Below are positions 1 to 8,180 of a stretch of DNA of 57,962 nt, piece by piece. The stretch covers positions 1 to 57,962 of the forward strand of contig CAKTOK010000006.1 of the NCBI GenBank assembly GCA_934589835.1. The letters are read 5' to 3'. Position 1 is the stretch's first letter; the number at the start of each line of letters is the position of its first letter. Under the pieces are notes generated by a model, which saw only the letters and a list, made by a program, of their open reading frames with translations, was not told where the DNA came from and did not search any database. Origin of the DNA: an uncultured Oscillospiraceae bacterium. GTDB lineage: Bacteria > Bacillota > Clostridia > Oscillospirales > Oscillospiraceae. The position numbers and the translations under genes are program-made.

Positions 1-462
1 CCCAACGAGGTGCGTATCGCCTGCTACATCGTGGTCATCGCCGGCTTCGTGACCTGCGTGGACCTGCTGCTGAAGGCGTTCGTTCCCGCCCTGTCCAGCT
101 CTCTGGGTGTGTTTATCCCCCTGATCGTCGTGAACTGCATCATTCTGGGCCGCGCGGAGGGCTTCGCCTCCAAGAACGGCGTCGGCGCTTCCGCCGTGGA
201 CGGCATCTGCCAGGGCATCGGCTACACGCTGGTGCTGATCGTGATGTGCGTGGTCCGCGAGTTCCTGGGCTCCGGTAAGTTCGGCGGCGGCCTGCTGGGC
301 GGCGGCGCACTGGGCAGCGCGCCCGGTGTCACCATCTTCCCCGAGGAGTTCGGTATCAGCGTTCTGACCCTGCCCGTGGGCGGCTTCCTGACTCTGGGCT
401 GCCTCATTGCCCTGATGCAGTGGGCGCTGGCCAAGAGCGAAAAGAAAAAGGAGGCCAAGTAA
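1..462 (+). CDS. rnfE: Rnf complex subunit E (5' truncated by window edge)
   Basis: RnfE/RsxE is an integral membrane subunit of the Rnf complex, which couples ferredoxin oxidation and NAD+ reduction to ion export. The reading frame is open from base 1, so the true start lies outside the window; the GTG at 10 is internal. The visible 153 residues hold several hydrophobic helices and the family-typical stretch LIVVNCIILGRAEGFASKN. The charged tail is EKKKEAK. Only 3 bases separate its stop from rnfA, and the rnfA ribosome binding site (aaggagg) lies inside the end of this gene, so rnfE, rnfA and rnfB form one operon. Other rnf genes (C, D, G) would be expected upstream, which is not visible. 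Confidence 0.95.
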   Translation, partial: PNEVRIACYIVVIAGFVTCVDLLLKAFVPALSSSLGVFIPLIVVNCIILGRAEGFASKNGVGASAVDGICQGIGYTLVLIVMCVVREFLGSGKFGGGLLGGGALGSAPGVTIFPEEFGISVLTLPVGGFLTLGCLIALMQWALAKSEKKKEAK

Positions 463-465
463 GTT

Positions 466-1053
466 ATGAGTGTAACGACGCTGCTCGCCATTTCTCTTGG
501 CGCGATTCTGACCAATAACTTTATTTTCTCCCAGTTCCTGGGTATCTGCCCCTTCCTGGGCGTGTCCAAGAAGATCGACACCGCCATCGGCATGGGCGCC
601 GCCGTGACCTTCGTCATGGGCTTGGCCTCCGCGTTCTGCTACGGCGTCAACATCATTCTGGTCAAGCTGGGCCTGGAGTTCATGCAGACCGTGGCCTACA
701 TTCTGGTCATCGCCGGTCTGGTGCAGTTCGTGGAAATGTTCCTGAAGAAGAACATCCCCACCCTGTACACCGCGCTGGGCGTGTACCTGCCTCTGATCAC
801 CACCAACTGCGCCGTGCTGGGCGTCGCCCTGCTGAACACCCAGAATGACTACAACTTTATCGCATCCGTGATCTACGGCATCACCGGCGGTCTGGGCTTC
901 CTGCTGGCCATCTTCCTGTTCGCGGCCGTCCGCGAGCAGCTGGAGGTCTCCAGCGAAAATCCCAAGGCCTTTGACGGCTTCCCCATCGCGCTGGTCACTG
1001 CCGGCCTGATGGCGCTGGCCTTCATGGGCTTCAGCGGCCTGAAGGTCTGGTAA
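466..1053 (+). CDS. rnfA: Rnf complex subunit A
   Basis: RnfA is the second polytopic membrane subunit of the Rnf ferredoxin:NAD+ oxidoreductase and is homologous to RnfE. The 195-residue product has about six hydrophobic segments. It carries the conserved NNFIFSQFLGICPFLGVSKK near the N terminus and LPLITTNCAVLGVALLN around residues 106 to 122. The matching motif in RnfE (LIVVNCIILG) shows the internal kinship of the two subunits. The ATG at 466 follows the rnfE stop by 3 bases. rnfB starts 14 bases after its stop behind a clear aaggagg. Length and sequence are typical of the family. Confidence 0.96.
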   Translation: MSVTTLLAISLGAILTNNFIFSQFLGICPFLGVSKKIDTAIGMGAAVTFVMGLASAFCYGVNIILVKLGLEFMQTVAYILVIAGLVQFVEMFLKKNIPTLYTALGVYLPLITTNCAVLGVALLNTQNDYNFIASVIYGITGGLGFLLAIFLFAAVREQLEVSSENPKAFDGFPIALVTAGLMALAFMGFSGLKVW

Positions 1054-1067
1054 GGAGGTAGAAGAAT

Positions 1068-1970
1068 ATGACTACTTTGATTTGGGCGGTCGTCGTCCTG
1101 GGCGCGCTCGCTATCATCTTCGGCCTGATCCTGGCCATCGCCGCCAAGGTGTTCGAGGTCGAGGTCGACCCCCGCCTGCCTGAGATCCAGGCATGTCTGG
1201 CCGGCGCCAACTGCGGCGGCTGCGGTTATCCCGGCTGCGGCGGCTGCGCCGAGGCCATTCTGGCCGGTAAGGCTCCCGTTACCGCCTGCGCTCCCGCCGG
1301 CGCCGAGGGCGCGGCCAAGATCGCTGCCATCATGGGCATGGAGGCTCCCTCCGGCGACAAGATGGTGGCCCATGTGCTGTGCAACGGCGGCTGCAACGCC
1401 AAGGACAACTTCGAGTACCGCGGCGTGAAGGACTGTCTGGCGGCCACCAAGGTCTGCGGCGGCGATGCCAAGGCCTGCCGCTACGGCTGCTTCGGCTTCG
1501 GCTCCTGCGTGGCGGCCTGTAAGTTCGATGCCATCCATGTCATCAACGGCGTTGCCGTGGTCGACAAGGAGAAGTGCACCAACTGCGGTGCCTGCCGCGC
1601 TGCCTGCCCGCACCACCTGATCGTGGAGGTGCCCTACAAGCAGAAGGTGTTCGTCAACTGCTCCAACAAGGACAAGGGTCCCGCCGTCACCAAGGTGTGC
1701 GCTTCCAGCTGCATCGCCTGCGGTATGTGCGAGCGTACCTGTAAATTCGACGCCATCCATGTGGTGGACAATGTGGCCGTCATCGATTACAGCAAGTGCA
1801 AAAACTGCACCATGTGCGCCAAGGCCTGCCCGCGCAACGCCATTGAGCCCATCCCCACCCCCGAGGAGAAGGAGAAGTTCAAGGCCGCGCAGAAGGCTGC
1901 CGCCGAGAAGAAGGCTGCTGCCGCCAAGGCCGCCGCCGAGGCTGCCGCGCAGGCTCCCAAGGCGGAGTAA
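1068..1970 (+). CDS. rnfB: Rnf complex subunit B, iron-sulfur protein
   Basis: RnfB receives electrons from reduced ferredoxin at the cytoplasmic face of the Rnf complex. The 300-residue product has one N-terminal membrane helix (about 4 to 27). A cysteine-rich Fe-S domain follows (Cys43, 49, 52, 57, 60; CGGCGYPGCGGC). Ferredoxin-type clusters then lie around residues 137-151, 160-171, 201-216 and 234-248, each with CxxCxxCxxxC-like spacing. This multi-cluster layout is the long form known from acetogens. The last 45 residues are an Ala/Lys/Glu-rich low-complexity tail with no cysteines. It is the last gene of the rnf operon and is followed directly by a strong terminator. Confidence 0.96.
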   Translation: MTTLIWAVVVLGALAIIFGLILAIAAKVFEVEVDPRLPEIQACLAGANCGGCGYPGCGGCAEAILAGKAPVTACAPAGAEGAAKIAAIMGMEAPSGDKMVAHVLCNGGCNAKDNFEYRGVKDCLAATKVCGGDAKACRYGCFGFGSCVAACKFDAIHVINGVAVVDKEKCTNCGACRAACPHHLIVEVPYKQKVFVNCSNKDKGPAVTKVCASSCIACGMCERTCKFDAIHVVDNVAVIDYSKCKNCTMCAKACPRNAIEPIPTPEEKEKFKAAQKAAAEKKAAAAKAAAEAAAQAPKAE

Positions 1971-1981
1971 GTTGCCGAAAT

Positions 1982-2016
1982 AAAAGAAGGACCGCTCTAC
2001 AGGCGGTCCTTCTTTT
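1982..2016 (+). terminator. Rho-independent terminator of rnf operon
   Basis: Perfect 14-bp inverted repeat (1982-1995 with 2003-2016) around a 7-base loop. It begins with four A and ends with four T, 11 bases after the rnfB stop. The A/T arms make it usable from both sides, but only the rnf operon reads into it. Confidence 0.93.
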
Positions 2017-2040
2017 ATGTCATGGGTAGGCGGCACGCTC

Positions 2041-2069
2041 TTTTCTTTTGACGGCCGCCGTGGTATACT
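2041..2069 (+). promoter_or_regulatory. Promoter of mnmE (extended -10)
   Basis: The -10 TATACT at 2064-2069 is preceded by TG-G (2061-2063), an extended -10. A weak -35 TTTTCT at 2041-2046 sits 17 bases upstream. The spacer contains GCCGCCGTGGTA, which recurs in two other promoters of this window (45486-45514 and 49186-49214). Confidence 0.7.
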
Positions 2070-2099
2070 GGGAAAAATGACTGCAAGGGAGGCCCCGCC

Positions 2100-3467
2100 A
2101 TGTCCGATACCATCGCCGCCATCGCCACGCCCCAGCTGCCCAGCGCCATCGGCATCCTGCGGCTGTCCGGCCCAGATACCCTGCGGGCGCTGGATTGCGT
2201 GTTCCGCGCCGGAAACGGGCGGCCCGCCGGAGAGCAGACGCCGCGCCGTATGGTACTGGGCGACCTGCTGGATCAGGGCGGCAGCGTGCTGGACCACGTA
2301 CTGTGCGTCCGGTTCGCCGCGCCCAACAGCTACACCGGCGAGGACTGCGCCGAGCTGCACTGTCACGGCTCCCCCGTGGTGCTGAACGCCGGTCTTACCG
2401 CGCTGTTCGCCGCCGGCTGCCGTCAGGCCGGAGGCGGTGAATTCACCCGCCGCGCCTTTCTCAACGGGCGGTTGGATCTGATGCAGGCCGAGGCCGTGGC
2501 GGACCTGATCGATGCAGAGACGGTGGAGGCCGCGAAAAACGCGGCGCATCAGCTGGACGGCGCACTGAGCCGGTCCATCGGAGACATCTACGATGCGCTG
2601 ATGGCGCTGACAGCGCGGTTTTACGCGGTGGTGGACTACCCCGATGAGGAGATCGAGGACGTGCAGCGCGGGGAGATGCTGGACACGCTGCGTACTGCCC
2701 AGCAGGCGCTGGAAGCGCTGCTGGCCACCTTCTCCCGCGGGCAGCTGCTGAAGCTGGGGGTCCCCGCGGTGATTCTGGGCCGTCCCAACGCGGGCAAGTC
2801 CTCCCTGCTCAACGCGCTGCTTGGCTATGACCGCGCCATTGTCACGGATATCGCAGGCACCACCCGCGATACGGTGGAGGAACGGGTGCTGGTGGGCGGC
2901 GTGCTGCTGCGGCTGACGGACACCGCTGGGATCCGCGACAGCGGCGACCGCATCGAGGCCCTGGGCGTGGCCCGCAGCCGTCAGGCGGCGCAGCGGGCGG
3001 CGCTGGCGCTGCTGGTGCTGGACGGCTCGCAGGAGCTGACGGCGGAGGACGAGCAGGCCATGGCGGCGGCGCGGGACGTGCCGCACCTGCTGGTGCTGGT
3101 AAACAAGAGCGACCTGCCGCAGCGGCTGGACATCGGCCGTCTGGCGGATCGGTTCGACAACGTGCTGAGCATCTCCGCCCAGACCGGCGCGGGGCTGGAC
3201 ACGCTGGCGGAGGCGGTGGCGGCGCTGTATCCCGCCGGAGAGGCTCCCGCCGGTGAGATGCTGACCAACGCGCGGCAGGCGGATGCGGTGTCCCGCGCCC
3301 TGTCCGCCGTGAGCGAGGCGCAAAGCGCCCTGTGCACCGGCATGACGCCGGATGTGGTGCTCACCGACTGTGAAGCGGCGCTGGAGGCGCTGGGCGAGCT
3401 GAACGGAAAGCGCATCCGCGAGGATCTGGTGGATACCATTTTCTCCCGCTTCTGCGTGGGAAAATGA
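2100..3467 (+). CDS. mnmE: tRNA uridine-5-carboxymethylaminomethyl GTPase MnmE
   Basis: MnmE, with MnmG, adds the carboxymethylaminomethyl (or aminomethyl) group to U34 of several tRNAs, using GTP and a folate one-carbon unit. The 455-residue product has an N-terminal folate-binding domain (opening IAAIATPQLPSAIGILRLSG). A G domain inside the helical domain shows GRPNAGKSS (about residue 226), a DTAG switch (LTDTAGIRDS) and NKSD. The C-terminal FCVGK supplies the CxGK motif needed for activity. The ATG at 2100 follows aagggagg. In Bacillus mnmE sits beside jag and mnmG near the origin; here it stands alone behind the rnf operon and mnmG is not in the window. Confidence 0.97.
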   Translation: MSDTIAAIATPQLPSAIGILRLSGPDTLRALDCVFRAGNGRPAGEQTPRRMVLGDLLDQGGSVLDHVLCVRFAAPNSYTGEDCAELHCHGSPVVLNAGLTALFAAGCRQAGGGEFTRRAFLNGRLDLMQAEAVADLIDAETVEAAKNAAHQLDGALSRSIGDIYDALMALTARFYAVVDYPDEEIEDVQRGEMLDTLRTAQQALEALLATFSRGQLLKLGVPAVILGRPNAGKSSLLNALLGYDRAIVTDIAGTTRDTVEERVLVGGVLLRLTDTAGIRDSGDRIEALGVARSRQAAQRAALALLVLDGSQELTAEDEQAMAAARDVPHLLVLVNKSDLPQRLDIGRLADRFDNVLSISAQTGAGLDTLAEAVAALYPAGEAPAGEMLTNARQADAVSRALSAVSEAQSALCTGMTPDVVLTDCEAALEALGELNGKRIREDLVDTIFSRFCVGK

Positions 3468-3508
3468 CCGGCGGCTTGTAAATTGTGTGCAAATTTTCGG
3501 TTTTACCC

Positions 3509-3537
3509 TTTTCATGGAACGCTTTTCATGATATGAT
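3509..3537 (+). promoter_or_regulatory. Putative promoter of degV gene
   Basis: TTTTCA (3509-3514), a 17-base spacer and TATGAT (3532-3537) lie 32 bases upstream of the degV-family start codon. The same TTTTCA-type -35 appears in other promoters of this window. Confidence 0.55.
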
Positions 3538-3569
3538 GCAGTATCGAATCGATAAAAGGAGGCCTTCTT

Positions 3570-4442
3570 ATGCGTGACTATATTATCATGACCGACAGCT
3601 GCTGCGACCTGACCGACCACATGGCCAGAGAGCTGGAGCTGAACGTGGTGCCCCTGACCGTCCATATAAACGGCAAGGACTACGCCAATATGCTGGACGG
3701 CAGCGAGATCAGCTTCGAGGAGTTCTATCAGAACATCCGCAGCGGCATTCTCAGCACCACCTCCGCTGCCAACGTGGGGCAGTTTGAGGACGCCATGCGT
3801 CCCGCGCTGGCCGCCGGTAAGGATATCGTGTGCATCAATTTCTCCAGCGCGCTGTCCGCCACCTATCAGAACGCGGTCATCGCCGCCAAAACCATGGCCG
3901 AGGAGTTCCCCGAGCGCCATGTGTACGTTGTGGACTCTCTGTCTGCCTCGCTGGGTCAGGGCCTGCTGCTCTATCTGGCCGTCCAGAAGAAGCGGGAGGG
4001 CCTGACCGCCGAGGAGCTGGTGCAGTGGGTGGAGGACAACAAGCTCCACATCGACCACTGGTTCACCGTGGATGACCTGAACTTCCTGAAGATGGGCGGC
4101 CGCGTCTCCGCCACCACCGCGTTTCTGGGTACCATGCTGGCCATCAAGCCGGTGATGCACACCTCCGACGAGGGCAAGCTGGTGCCCGTCAGCAAGGCAC
4201 GGGGCCGCAAGGCCAGCCTGCAGGCCCTTATCGACAAGGTAGCGGAGCTGGGCATCGAGCCCAGCGAGCAGGTAATGTTTATCTGCCATGCCGACTGCGA
4301 GGTAGAGGCCCGCGCCGTGGCCGAGGAGCTGAAGGCCCGCTATGGCGTGAAGGAGGTCTATATCAACTACATCGGGCCCGTTATTGGCAGCCACACCGGC
4401 CCCAATACCATGGGACTTTTCTTCGTAGGCACCAAGCGCTGA
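3570..4442 (+). CDS. DegV family fatty-acid-binding protein
   Basis: DegV-family proteins bind a fatty acid between two alpha/beta domains. In Firmicutes the FakB members of this family present fatty acids to the kinase FakA for phospholipid synthesis. The 290-residue product starts with the family signature MTDSCCDLT. It keeps the STTSAANVGQFEDAM segment (ligand-binding Ser/Thr) near residue 70, the SLSASLGQG segment near residue 125 and the C-terminal IGPVIGSHTGPNTMGLFFVG (contains the conserved GxHxGP). The ATG at 3570 follows aaaggagg. No fakA is nearby. Whether it is a true FakB or another DegV paralogue cannot be decided from sequence alone. Confidence 0.93.
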   Translation: MRDYIIMTDSCCDLTDHMARELELNVVPLTVHINGKDYANMLDGSEISFEEFYQNIRSGILSTTSAANVGQFEDAMRPALAAGKDIVCINFSSALSATYQNAVIAAKTMAEEFPERHVYVVDSLSASLGQGLLLYLAVQKKREGLTAEELVQWVEDNKLHIDHWFTVDDLNFLKMGGRVSATTAFLGTMLAIKPVMHTSDEGKLVPVSKARGRKASLQALIDKVAELGIEPSEQVMFICHADCEVEARAVAEELKARYGVKEVYINYIGPVIGSHTGPNTMGLFFVGTKR

Positions 4443-4473
4443 CCGCATCGAACGGCAAACGGAGGGAACGTAC

Positions 4474-5430
4474 ATGGAATGGCTGGAGCTGAAGATCGAT
4501 ACCTCGCCGTCCGGTCTGGACGCGGTGACAGCGCTGCTGGAGGAGCAGGGCGTCACCGGCGTCATCATCGACGACGAGGGGGATTTCAAGGATTTTCTGG
4601 AGCATAACCGGCAGTACTGGGACTATGTGGACGAAGACCTGCTGCGGGAAAAGGCCGGCGTCAGCCGCGTCACCTTCTATCTGGAGCGGAACGAGGGGGC
4701 GCTGGATACCATCGCCCGCGTCCGCATTGCCATGTCCGCGCTGAAAAAGGCCCATCCCGAGTACGGTCCTCTGCTGCTGACGATAGACAGCGTGGCCGAC
4801 GCGGACTGGGAAAACAACTGGAAAAAATTCTACAAGCCCATGGAGATCGGGGAGCGGCTGCTGGTAGTCCCCCAGTGGGAGCAGACCAAGAGGGATCACG
4901 GACGGGTGAAGCTGGTGCTGAACCCGGGCCTGACCTTCGGCACCGGCAGCCACGCCACCACCCGCCTGTGCCTGCAGGCGCTGGACAAGTACATCCACGG
5001 CGGCGAGAAGGTGCTGGATCTGGGCTGCGGCAGCGGCATCCTGTCCATCGCGGCGCTGGTGCTGGGGGCGAAGGAGGCCTTCGCCTGCGACATCGATGAG
5101 AAGTGCGTGGACGTAGCCTACGAGAACGCCGCTCTCAACGGTGTGGGAAAGGACCGCTATACCGTGCGGTGGGGCGATGTGCTGACAGACAGGGCCTTGC
5201 AGGCCCAGCTCGGCGGCGGGTATGACATCGTGGTGGCTAACATTGTGGCCGATGTCATCATCGGCCTTTCCGGCAGGGTGCGGCCCTTCCTGAAGGAGGG
5301 CGGACTGTTCCTGTGCTCCGGCATCATCGACGAGCGAGCGGAGGAGGTCCTTGCCCAGCTGCGCGCCGACGGCTGGATCGTCATGGAGCGCCACGATTCC
5401 GAGGGCTGGTACAGCTTCCTGTGCCGGTAA
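4474..5430 (+). CDS. prmA: Ribosomal protein L11 methyltransferase PrmA
   Basis: PrmA methylates ribosomal protein L11 with S-adenosylmethionine. The 318-residue product has an N-terminal substrate-recognition half and a C-terminal class I methyltransferase domain. That domain has the PGLTFGTGSHATT segment, the AdoMet-binding VLDLGCGSGILSIAA (about residues 172-186) and VANIVADVI (motif IV, NxxA-type) near residue 252. It begins 31 bases after the degV-family stop behind ggaggg and is probably cotranscribed with it. A strong bidirectional terminator separates it from the converging vanW-like gene. Confidence 0.96.
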   Translation: MEWLELKIDTSPSGLDAVTALLEEQGVTGVIIDDEGDFKDFLEHNRQYWDYVDEDLLREKAGVSRVTFYLERNEGALDTIARVRIAMSALKKAHPEYGPLLLTIDSVADADWENNWKKFYKPMEIGERLLVVPQWEQTKRDHGRVKLVLNPGLTFGTGSHATTRLCLQALDKYIHGGEKVLDLGCGSGILSIAALVLGAKEAFACDIDEKCVDVAYENAALNGVGKDRYTVRWGDVLTDRALQAQLGGGYDIVVANIVADVIIGLSGRVRPFLKEGGLFLCSGIIDERAEEVLAQLRADGWIVMERHDSEGWYSFLCR

Positions 5431-5446
5431 TACCTGCGGCAAAACG

Positions 5447-5486
5447 AAAAAAGGAAGCGGGACGCGCTGCGTCCCGCTTCCTTTTT
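5447..5486. terminator. Bidirectional terminator between prmA and vanW-like gene
   Basis: 13-bp GC-rich stem (5453-5465 with 5469-5481), loop gct. It is flanked by A6 on the left and T5 on the right, so it can end transcription from prmA (plus) and from the vanW-like gene (minus, stop at 5491). Confidence 0.93.
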
Positions 5487-5490
5487 GCCG

Positions 5491-7161
5491 TTATCCATTG
5501 TCCTCCGGCAGGTAGCCCGGGGCCACAAGAATGATCTTGTTGCCCACGTCGTAATGGCTGTCTGCCTCCACGCGGCTGGACAGCAGGTTGCCGTCGCCAT
5601 CGTAGATGTTACGCCATGTCCGGACGTGGGAGCCGTTGTGGCCGTACTGGTCGATGACCTCCTCGCCGGGCGCCACATCCGGCGACTCCTGATAGACCAC
5701 CTGATAGCCCGTGACGGACAGCACTGCACTGGTCATGACCACATAATGGTCGTCCACCTTTGTGCCCAGAATGGTGCAGGTGATCTCGTTGGTCGCATCG
5801 TTATAGGAGGTGACGATCTTGATGGGATAGTCGCGGCTGTTGCGGAAGGCGAAGTCCGGTCCGCCCCAGCTCACGGTGGCGTCGCAGCCGGTGGGCATAT
5901 AGCCCGGGTCGAACATATGGCAGTAGCGCAGGACGATGTCCAGATCGCTGAGCAGCACCGCGTAGTACAGGGTGGACGACACCTGGCAGATGCCGCCGCC
6001 GATGGTGGTGACGGTGCGGCCGCCCTCATAGGCGCCGGCCTCCTGAAAGCCCCGCTCCGCCGTGCGCTTGCCCACGGTGGCGTTATACCAGAACTCCTCG
6101 CCCGGATTATAGATCCTGCCGTTGATGCAGGCGGCGGCCAGCTTGATGTTCTGGTGCCTCCCCCAGGGTCCGGCGCACTTGGTGGTGTAGGTACCCAGCA
6201 CGTCGCGGAACAGCGCCTGCTCCAGCTCCTCCGTGGACACCGTGGGGAACGTCACCTCCGCATCGGCCAGAAACTCCGTGCCTGCGGCGGCCGCGTCCAG
6301 CTGGGCCTGCACCGCCGGTACGTCAAAGGCCACGCCGATGCGGGACTGCGTAGGCTCGCCGGTGGCCTTGTCGCACACGGCCTCTGCCTTTTCGCCTGCC
6401 AGCTGGTCATGCAGCGCCTGCACATCCAGCGTCTCGGCCTTCTTCTCCTGATAGACGCAGTCCACCGGCGTCACCGCGCCGCTTTCCAGCATAGCGTTCA
6501 CATCGCGGGCCAACCGCTGCGCGTCCAGCATCCGGCCGTCGGCCGGCTTGGTGATGTACAGCCCCTCGCCTTTTTCCAATCGGTAGCCGCCGTCCACCAC
6601 CGTGCAGTTCAGCGTGGCTGCCAGCTGCTCGCAGGCCGCGTCCAGCGCCCCACCGTCCGCCGTCATACGTGGCACGGCGGAGGTCTGGGCAAACCAGCTT
6701 CGTATGTACGACCAGCCGCCGCGCAGCCACGCGCCGGCCCCGCCGCCCCAGCTCTCGTACCGCCGGAGCGCACCGGCGGCCACAGCCGCGTCCTCCGGCG
6801 TCACCGTGACGCCCAGCTCCGCCAATGAGACGCTGCCGATGGCCGCGCCCTGCGCCGTCAGAGGCACGCTTGTGCCGGCCAGCAGCGCCGCGCCCTGCTC
6901 CTGCCACAGCGCTTCGATCTGTTGGCGGTCCTGTCCGGACACGTCCAACCCCAGTACGTCCGTGTGGGGAAAGGCTTTTCCGTCGTACAGAAACTGCACC
7001 GCCGCACAGGCGGCCGCATAGGCCAGCACCAGCACACCGGCGATAATGCCCACGATGCGCGCGGCCTTTTTGCCGCCGGAGACAGGCGGCTTCTCTGCCG
7101 CCGTAACGGCCGGCGGCGTCTGTTCTGTGATAACAGAGGACACTCGATTGCTCTCGTCCAT
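5491..7161 (-). CDS. VanW family membrane-anchored protein
   Basis: The 556-residue product has a cytoplasmic N terminus, one membrane helix (about residues 35-57: IVGIIAGVLVLAYAAACAAV) and a large extracytoplasmic part. It contains a peptidoglycan-binding-4-like repeat region (start LGLDVSGQDRQQIEALW). A VanW domain follows near residues 335-445 (NIKLAAACINGRIYNPGEEFWYNATVG ... IGGGICQVSSTLYYAVL ... MPTGCDATVSW). VanW proteins are named from vancomycin-resistance clusters but are widespread in Firmicutes and their biochemical role is unsettled. No van ligase or sensor genes are nearby, so resistance is not implied. Its start at 7161 follows ggagggg. It is preceded on its strand by noc. Confidence 0.9.
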   Translation of the reverse strand: MDESNRVSSVITEQTPPAVTAAEKPPVSGGKKAARIVGIIAGVLVLAYAAACAAVQFLYDGKAFPHTDVLGLDVSGQDRQQIEALWQEQGAALLAGTSVPLTAQGAAIGSVSLAELGVTVTPEDAAVAAGALRRYESWGGGAGAWLRGGWSYIRSWFAQTSAVPRMTADGGALDAACEQLAATLNCTVVDGGYRLEKGEGLYITKPADGRMLDAQRLARDVNAMLESGAVTPVDCVYQEKKAETLDVQALHDQLAGEKAEAVCDKATGEPTQSRIGVAFDVPAVQAQLDAAAAGTEFLADAEVTFPTVSTEELEQALFRDVLGTYTTKCAGPWGRHQNIKLAAACINGRIYNPGEEFWYNATVGKRTAERGFQEAGAYEGGRTVTTIGGGICQVSSTLYYAVLLSDLDIVLRYCHMFDPGYMPTGCDATVSWGGPDFAFRNSRDYPIKIVTSYNDATNEITCTILGTKVDDHYVVMTSAVLSVTGYQVVYQESPDVAPGEEVIDQYGHNGSHVRTWRNIYDGDGNLLSSRVEADSHYDVGNKIILVAPGYLPEDNG

Positions 7162-7210
7162 GGATGTCCCCTCCTTTTTTCGGTTTCCACGGGATCTCCC
7201 GTGTCCGCTT

Positions 7211-7219
7211 ACTATACCA
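7211..7219 (-). promoter_or_regulatory. Extended -10 of the vanW-like gene
   Basis: Read on the minus strand the site is TGG-TATAGT, an extended -10, about 50 bases upstream of the vanW-like start. No good -35 was found. A short palindrome (CACGGG-AGAT-CCCGTG) lies between it and the start codon. Confidence 0.5.
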
Positions 7220-7238
7220 TAGCGTTCTTGAAAATGGG

Positions 7239-8066
7239 TTACAAATCCGTAACGGCCGCCTTTCGCTTGGGAATGTGGATGGTCAGCAGGATCTCCTCGT
7301 CCGTGTCGCGGCGGCCCACCTCCGCGCCCACGCCCGCCGACTGCATGAGCCGGACGCCCCGCTCCACGCTGTTGAGAAACAGCCGCACATCCTTGATGAT
7401 ATAGGTGCTCCGCTGCTTCGGCGGCACGGTCTGGCCCCGGGCCACCAGCGTATCAATGTACGCCTCCGCCTGCGCCACATTCAGGCTGCGCTGACCGATG
7501 TGCCGTGCCGCGGCCAGCTGCCGCTCGGGATCGCTGAGCCGCAGCAGAGCCCGCGCATGGCGCTCTGTCAGGCCGTACTGCCGCAGGCAGTCCGCCACCG
7601 CGCCGCTGAGCCGCAGCAGCCGCAGCTTGTTGGCCACGGCGGGCTGGGACTTGCCCAGCTTTTCCGCCGCCTGCTGCTGGGAAAGGCCGTACCGCCGGAT
7701 GAGGCGGGCGATGGCCGCCGCCTCCTCCATGTAGTCCAGATCGCGGCGCTGGAGATTTTCAATGAGCGCCAGCAGCGCCGCGTCCTCCTCTCCCACCGCC
7801 GCCACGAGACAGGGCACCTCCCGCAGTCCGGCGATGCGGGCGGCGCGGAGCCGCCGCTCTCCCGCCACCAGCTCATAGAAGCTGCCGCGGTCCCGCACCG
7901 TCAGCGGCTGCAAAATGCCATAGGCGCGGATGCTGTCCGCCAGCTCCCGCAGATCGCCCTCGTCAAAGACGCGGCGGGGCTGCTGGGGATTGGGCCGCAC
8001 CGTATTGATGGGGATGTAGCGGACACGGCTGGACAGGAATTCTCCCTTCTGGTTATTTTTCATCAT
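7239..8066 (-). CDS. noc: Nucleoid occlusion protein Noc (ParB paralogue)
   Basis: Noc binds specific chromosomal sites, spreads with CTP and blocks Z-ring assembly over the nucleoid in Bacillus. The product (275 residues from the chosen ATG) has the ParB/Noc N-terminal domain with IPINTVRPNPQQPRR, the CTP-binding box AGERRLRAARIAG and IENLQRRDLDYMEEA, an HTH segment, and a C-terminal half that matches Noc (SLNVAQAEAY ... ending TIHIPKRK). It is solitary, without parA, and distinct from the parB at 19987. I chose the ATG at 8066 because aaggaggggg lies just upstream; an in-frame TTG at 8120 lacks such a site. The amphipathic FSRFFG-like membrane anchor of Bacillus Noc is absent from this start. 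Confidence 0.85.
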   Translation of the reverse strand: MMKNNQKGEFLSSRVRYIPINTVRPNPQQPRRVFDEGDLRELADSIRAYGILQPLTVRDRGSFYELVAGERRLRAARIAGLREVPCLVAAVGEEDAALLALIENLQRRDLDYMEEAAAIARLIRRYGLSQQQAAEKLGKSQPAVANKLRLLRLSGAVADCLRQYGLTERHARALLRLSDPERQLAAARHIGQRSLNVAQAEAYIDTLVARGQTVPPKQRSTYIIKDVRLFLNSVERGVRLMQSAGVGAEVGRRDTDEEILLTIHIPKRKAAVTDL

Positions 8067-8081
8067 TTCCCCCTCCTTTTT

Positions 8082-8115
8082 CCCTATTTTACGGCGCAGC
8101 CGCCGCAAAATAGGG
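8082..8115 (-). promoter_or_regulatory. Leader hairpin directly upstream of noc
   Basis: A 9-bp inverted repeat (CCCTATTTT at 8082-8090, AAAATAGGG at 8107-8115) encloses a second small stem (GGCG-cagc-CGCC). It lies directly in front of the noc Shine-Dalgarno and after the dnaI terminator. It may affect noc translation or mRNA stability; its role is inferred only. Confidence 0.5.
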
Positions 8116-8149
8116 CGCAAAACGTCGGGAAATCAGAAAAAACACAAGC

Positions 8150-8175
8150 AAAAACGGGAGGATCTTGTCCTCCCG
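8150..8175 (-). terminator. Terminator after dnaI
   Basis: On the minus strand: stem CGGGAGGA/TCCTCCCG (8 bp, 5-base loop) followed by five T, 6 bases beyond the dnaI stop at 8181. It implies that noc has its own promoter in the short gap that follows. Confidence 0.88.
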
Positions 8176-8180
8176 CTCTC

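Noticed and set aside
2048..2053. TTGACG as the -35 of mnmE
   Set aside because: It is only 10 bases from the -10; TTTTCT at 2041 has the right spacing and the -10 is of extended type.
873..4589. A 1238-codon open frame on the minus strand opposite rnfA to prmA
   Set aside because: It lies antisense to well-supported genes and its composition is that of GC-rich complement DNA; no motif is present.
5491..7161. Vancomycin resistance gene
   Set aside because: VanW-domain proteins are common in Firmicutes and no vanHAX, vanS or vanR genes are near it.
8067..8120. TTG at 8120 as the noc start
   Set aside because: No Shine-Dalgarno precedes it, and a strong one lies just before the ATG at 8066; kept only as an alternative in the findings.
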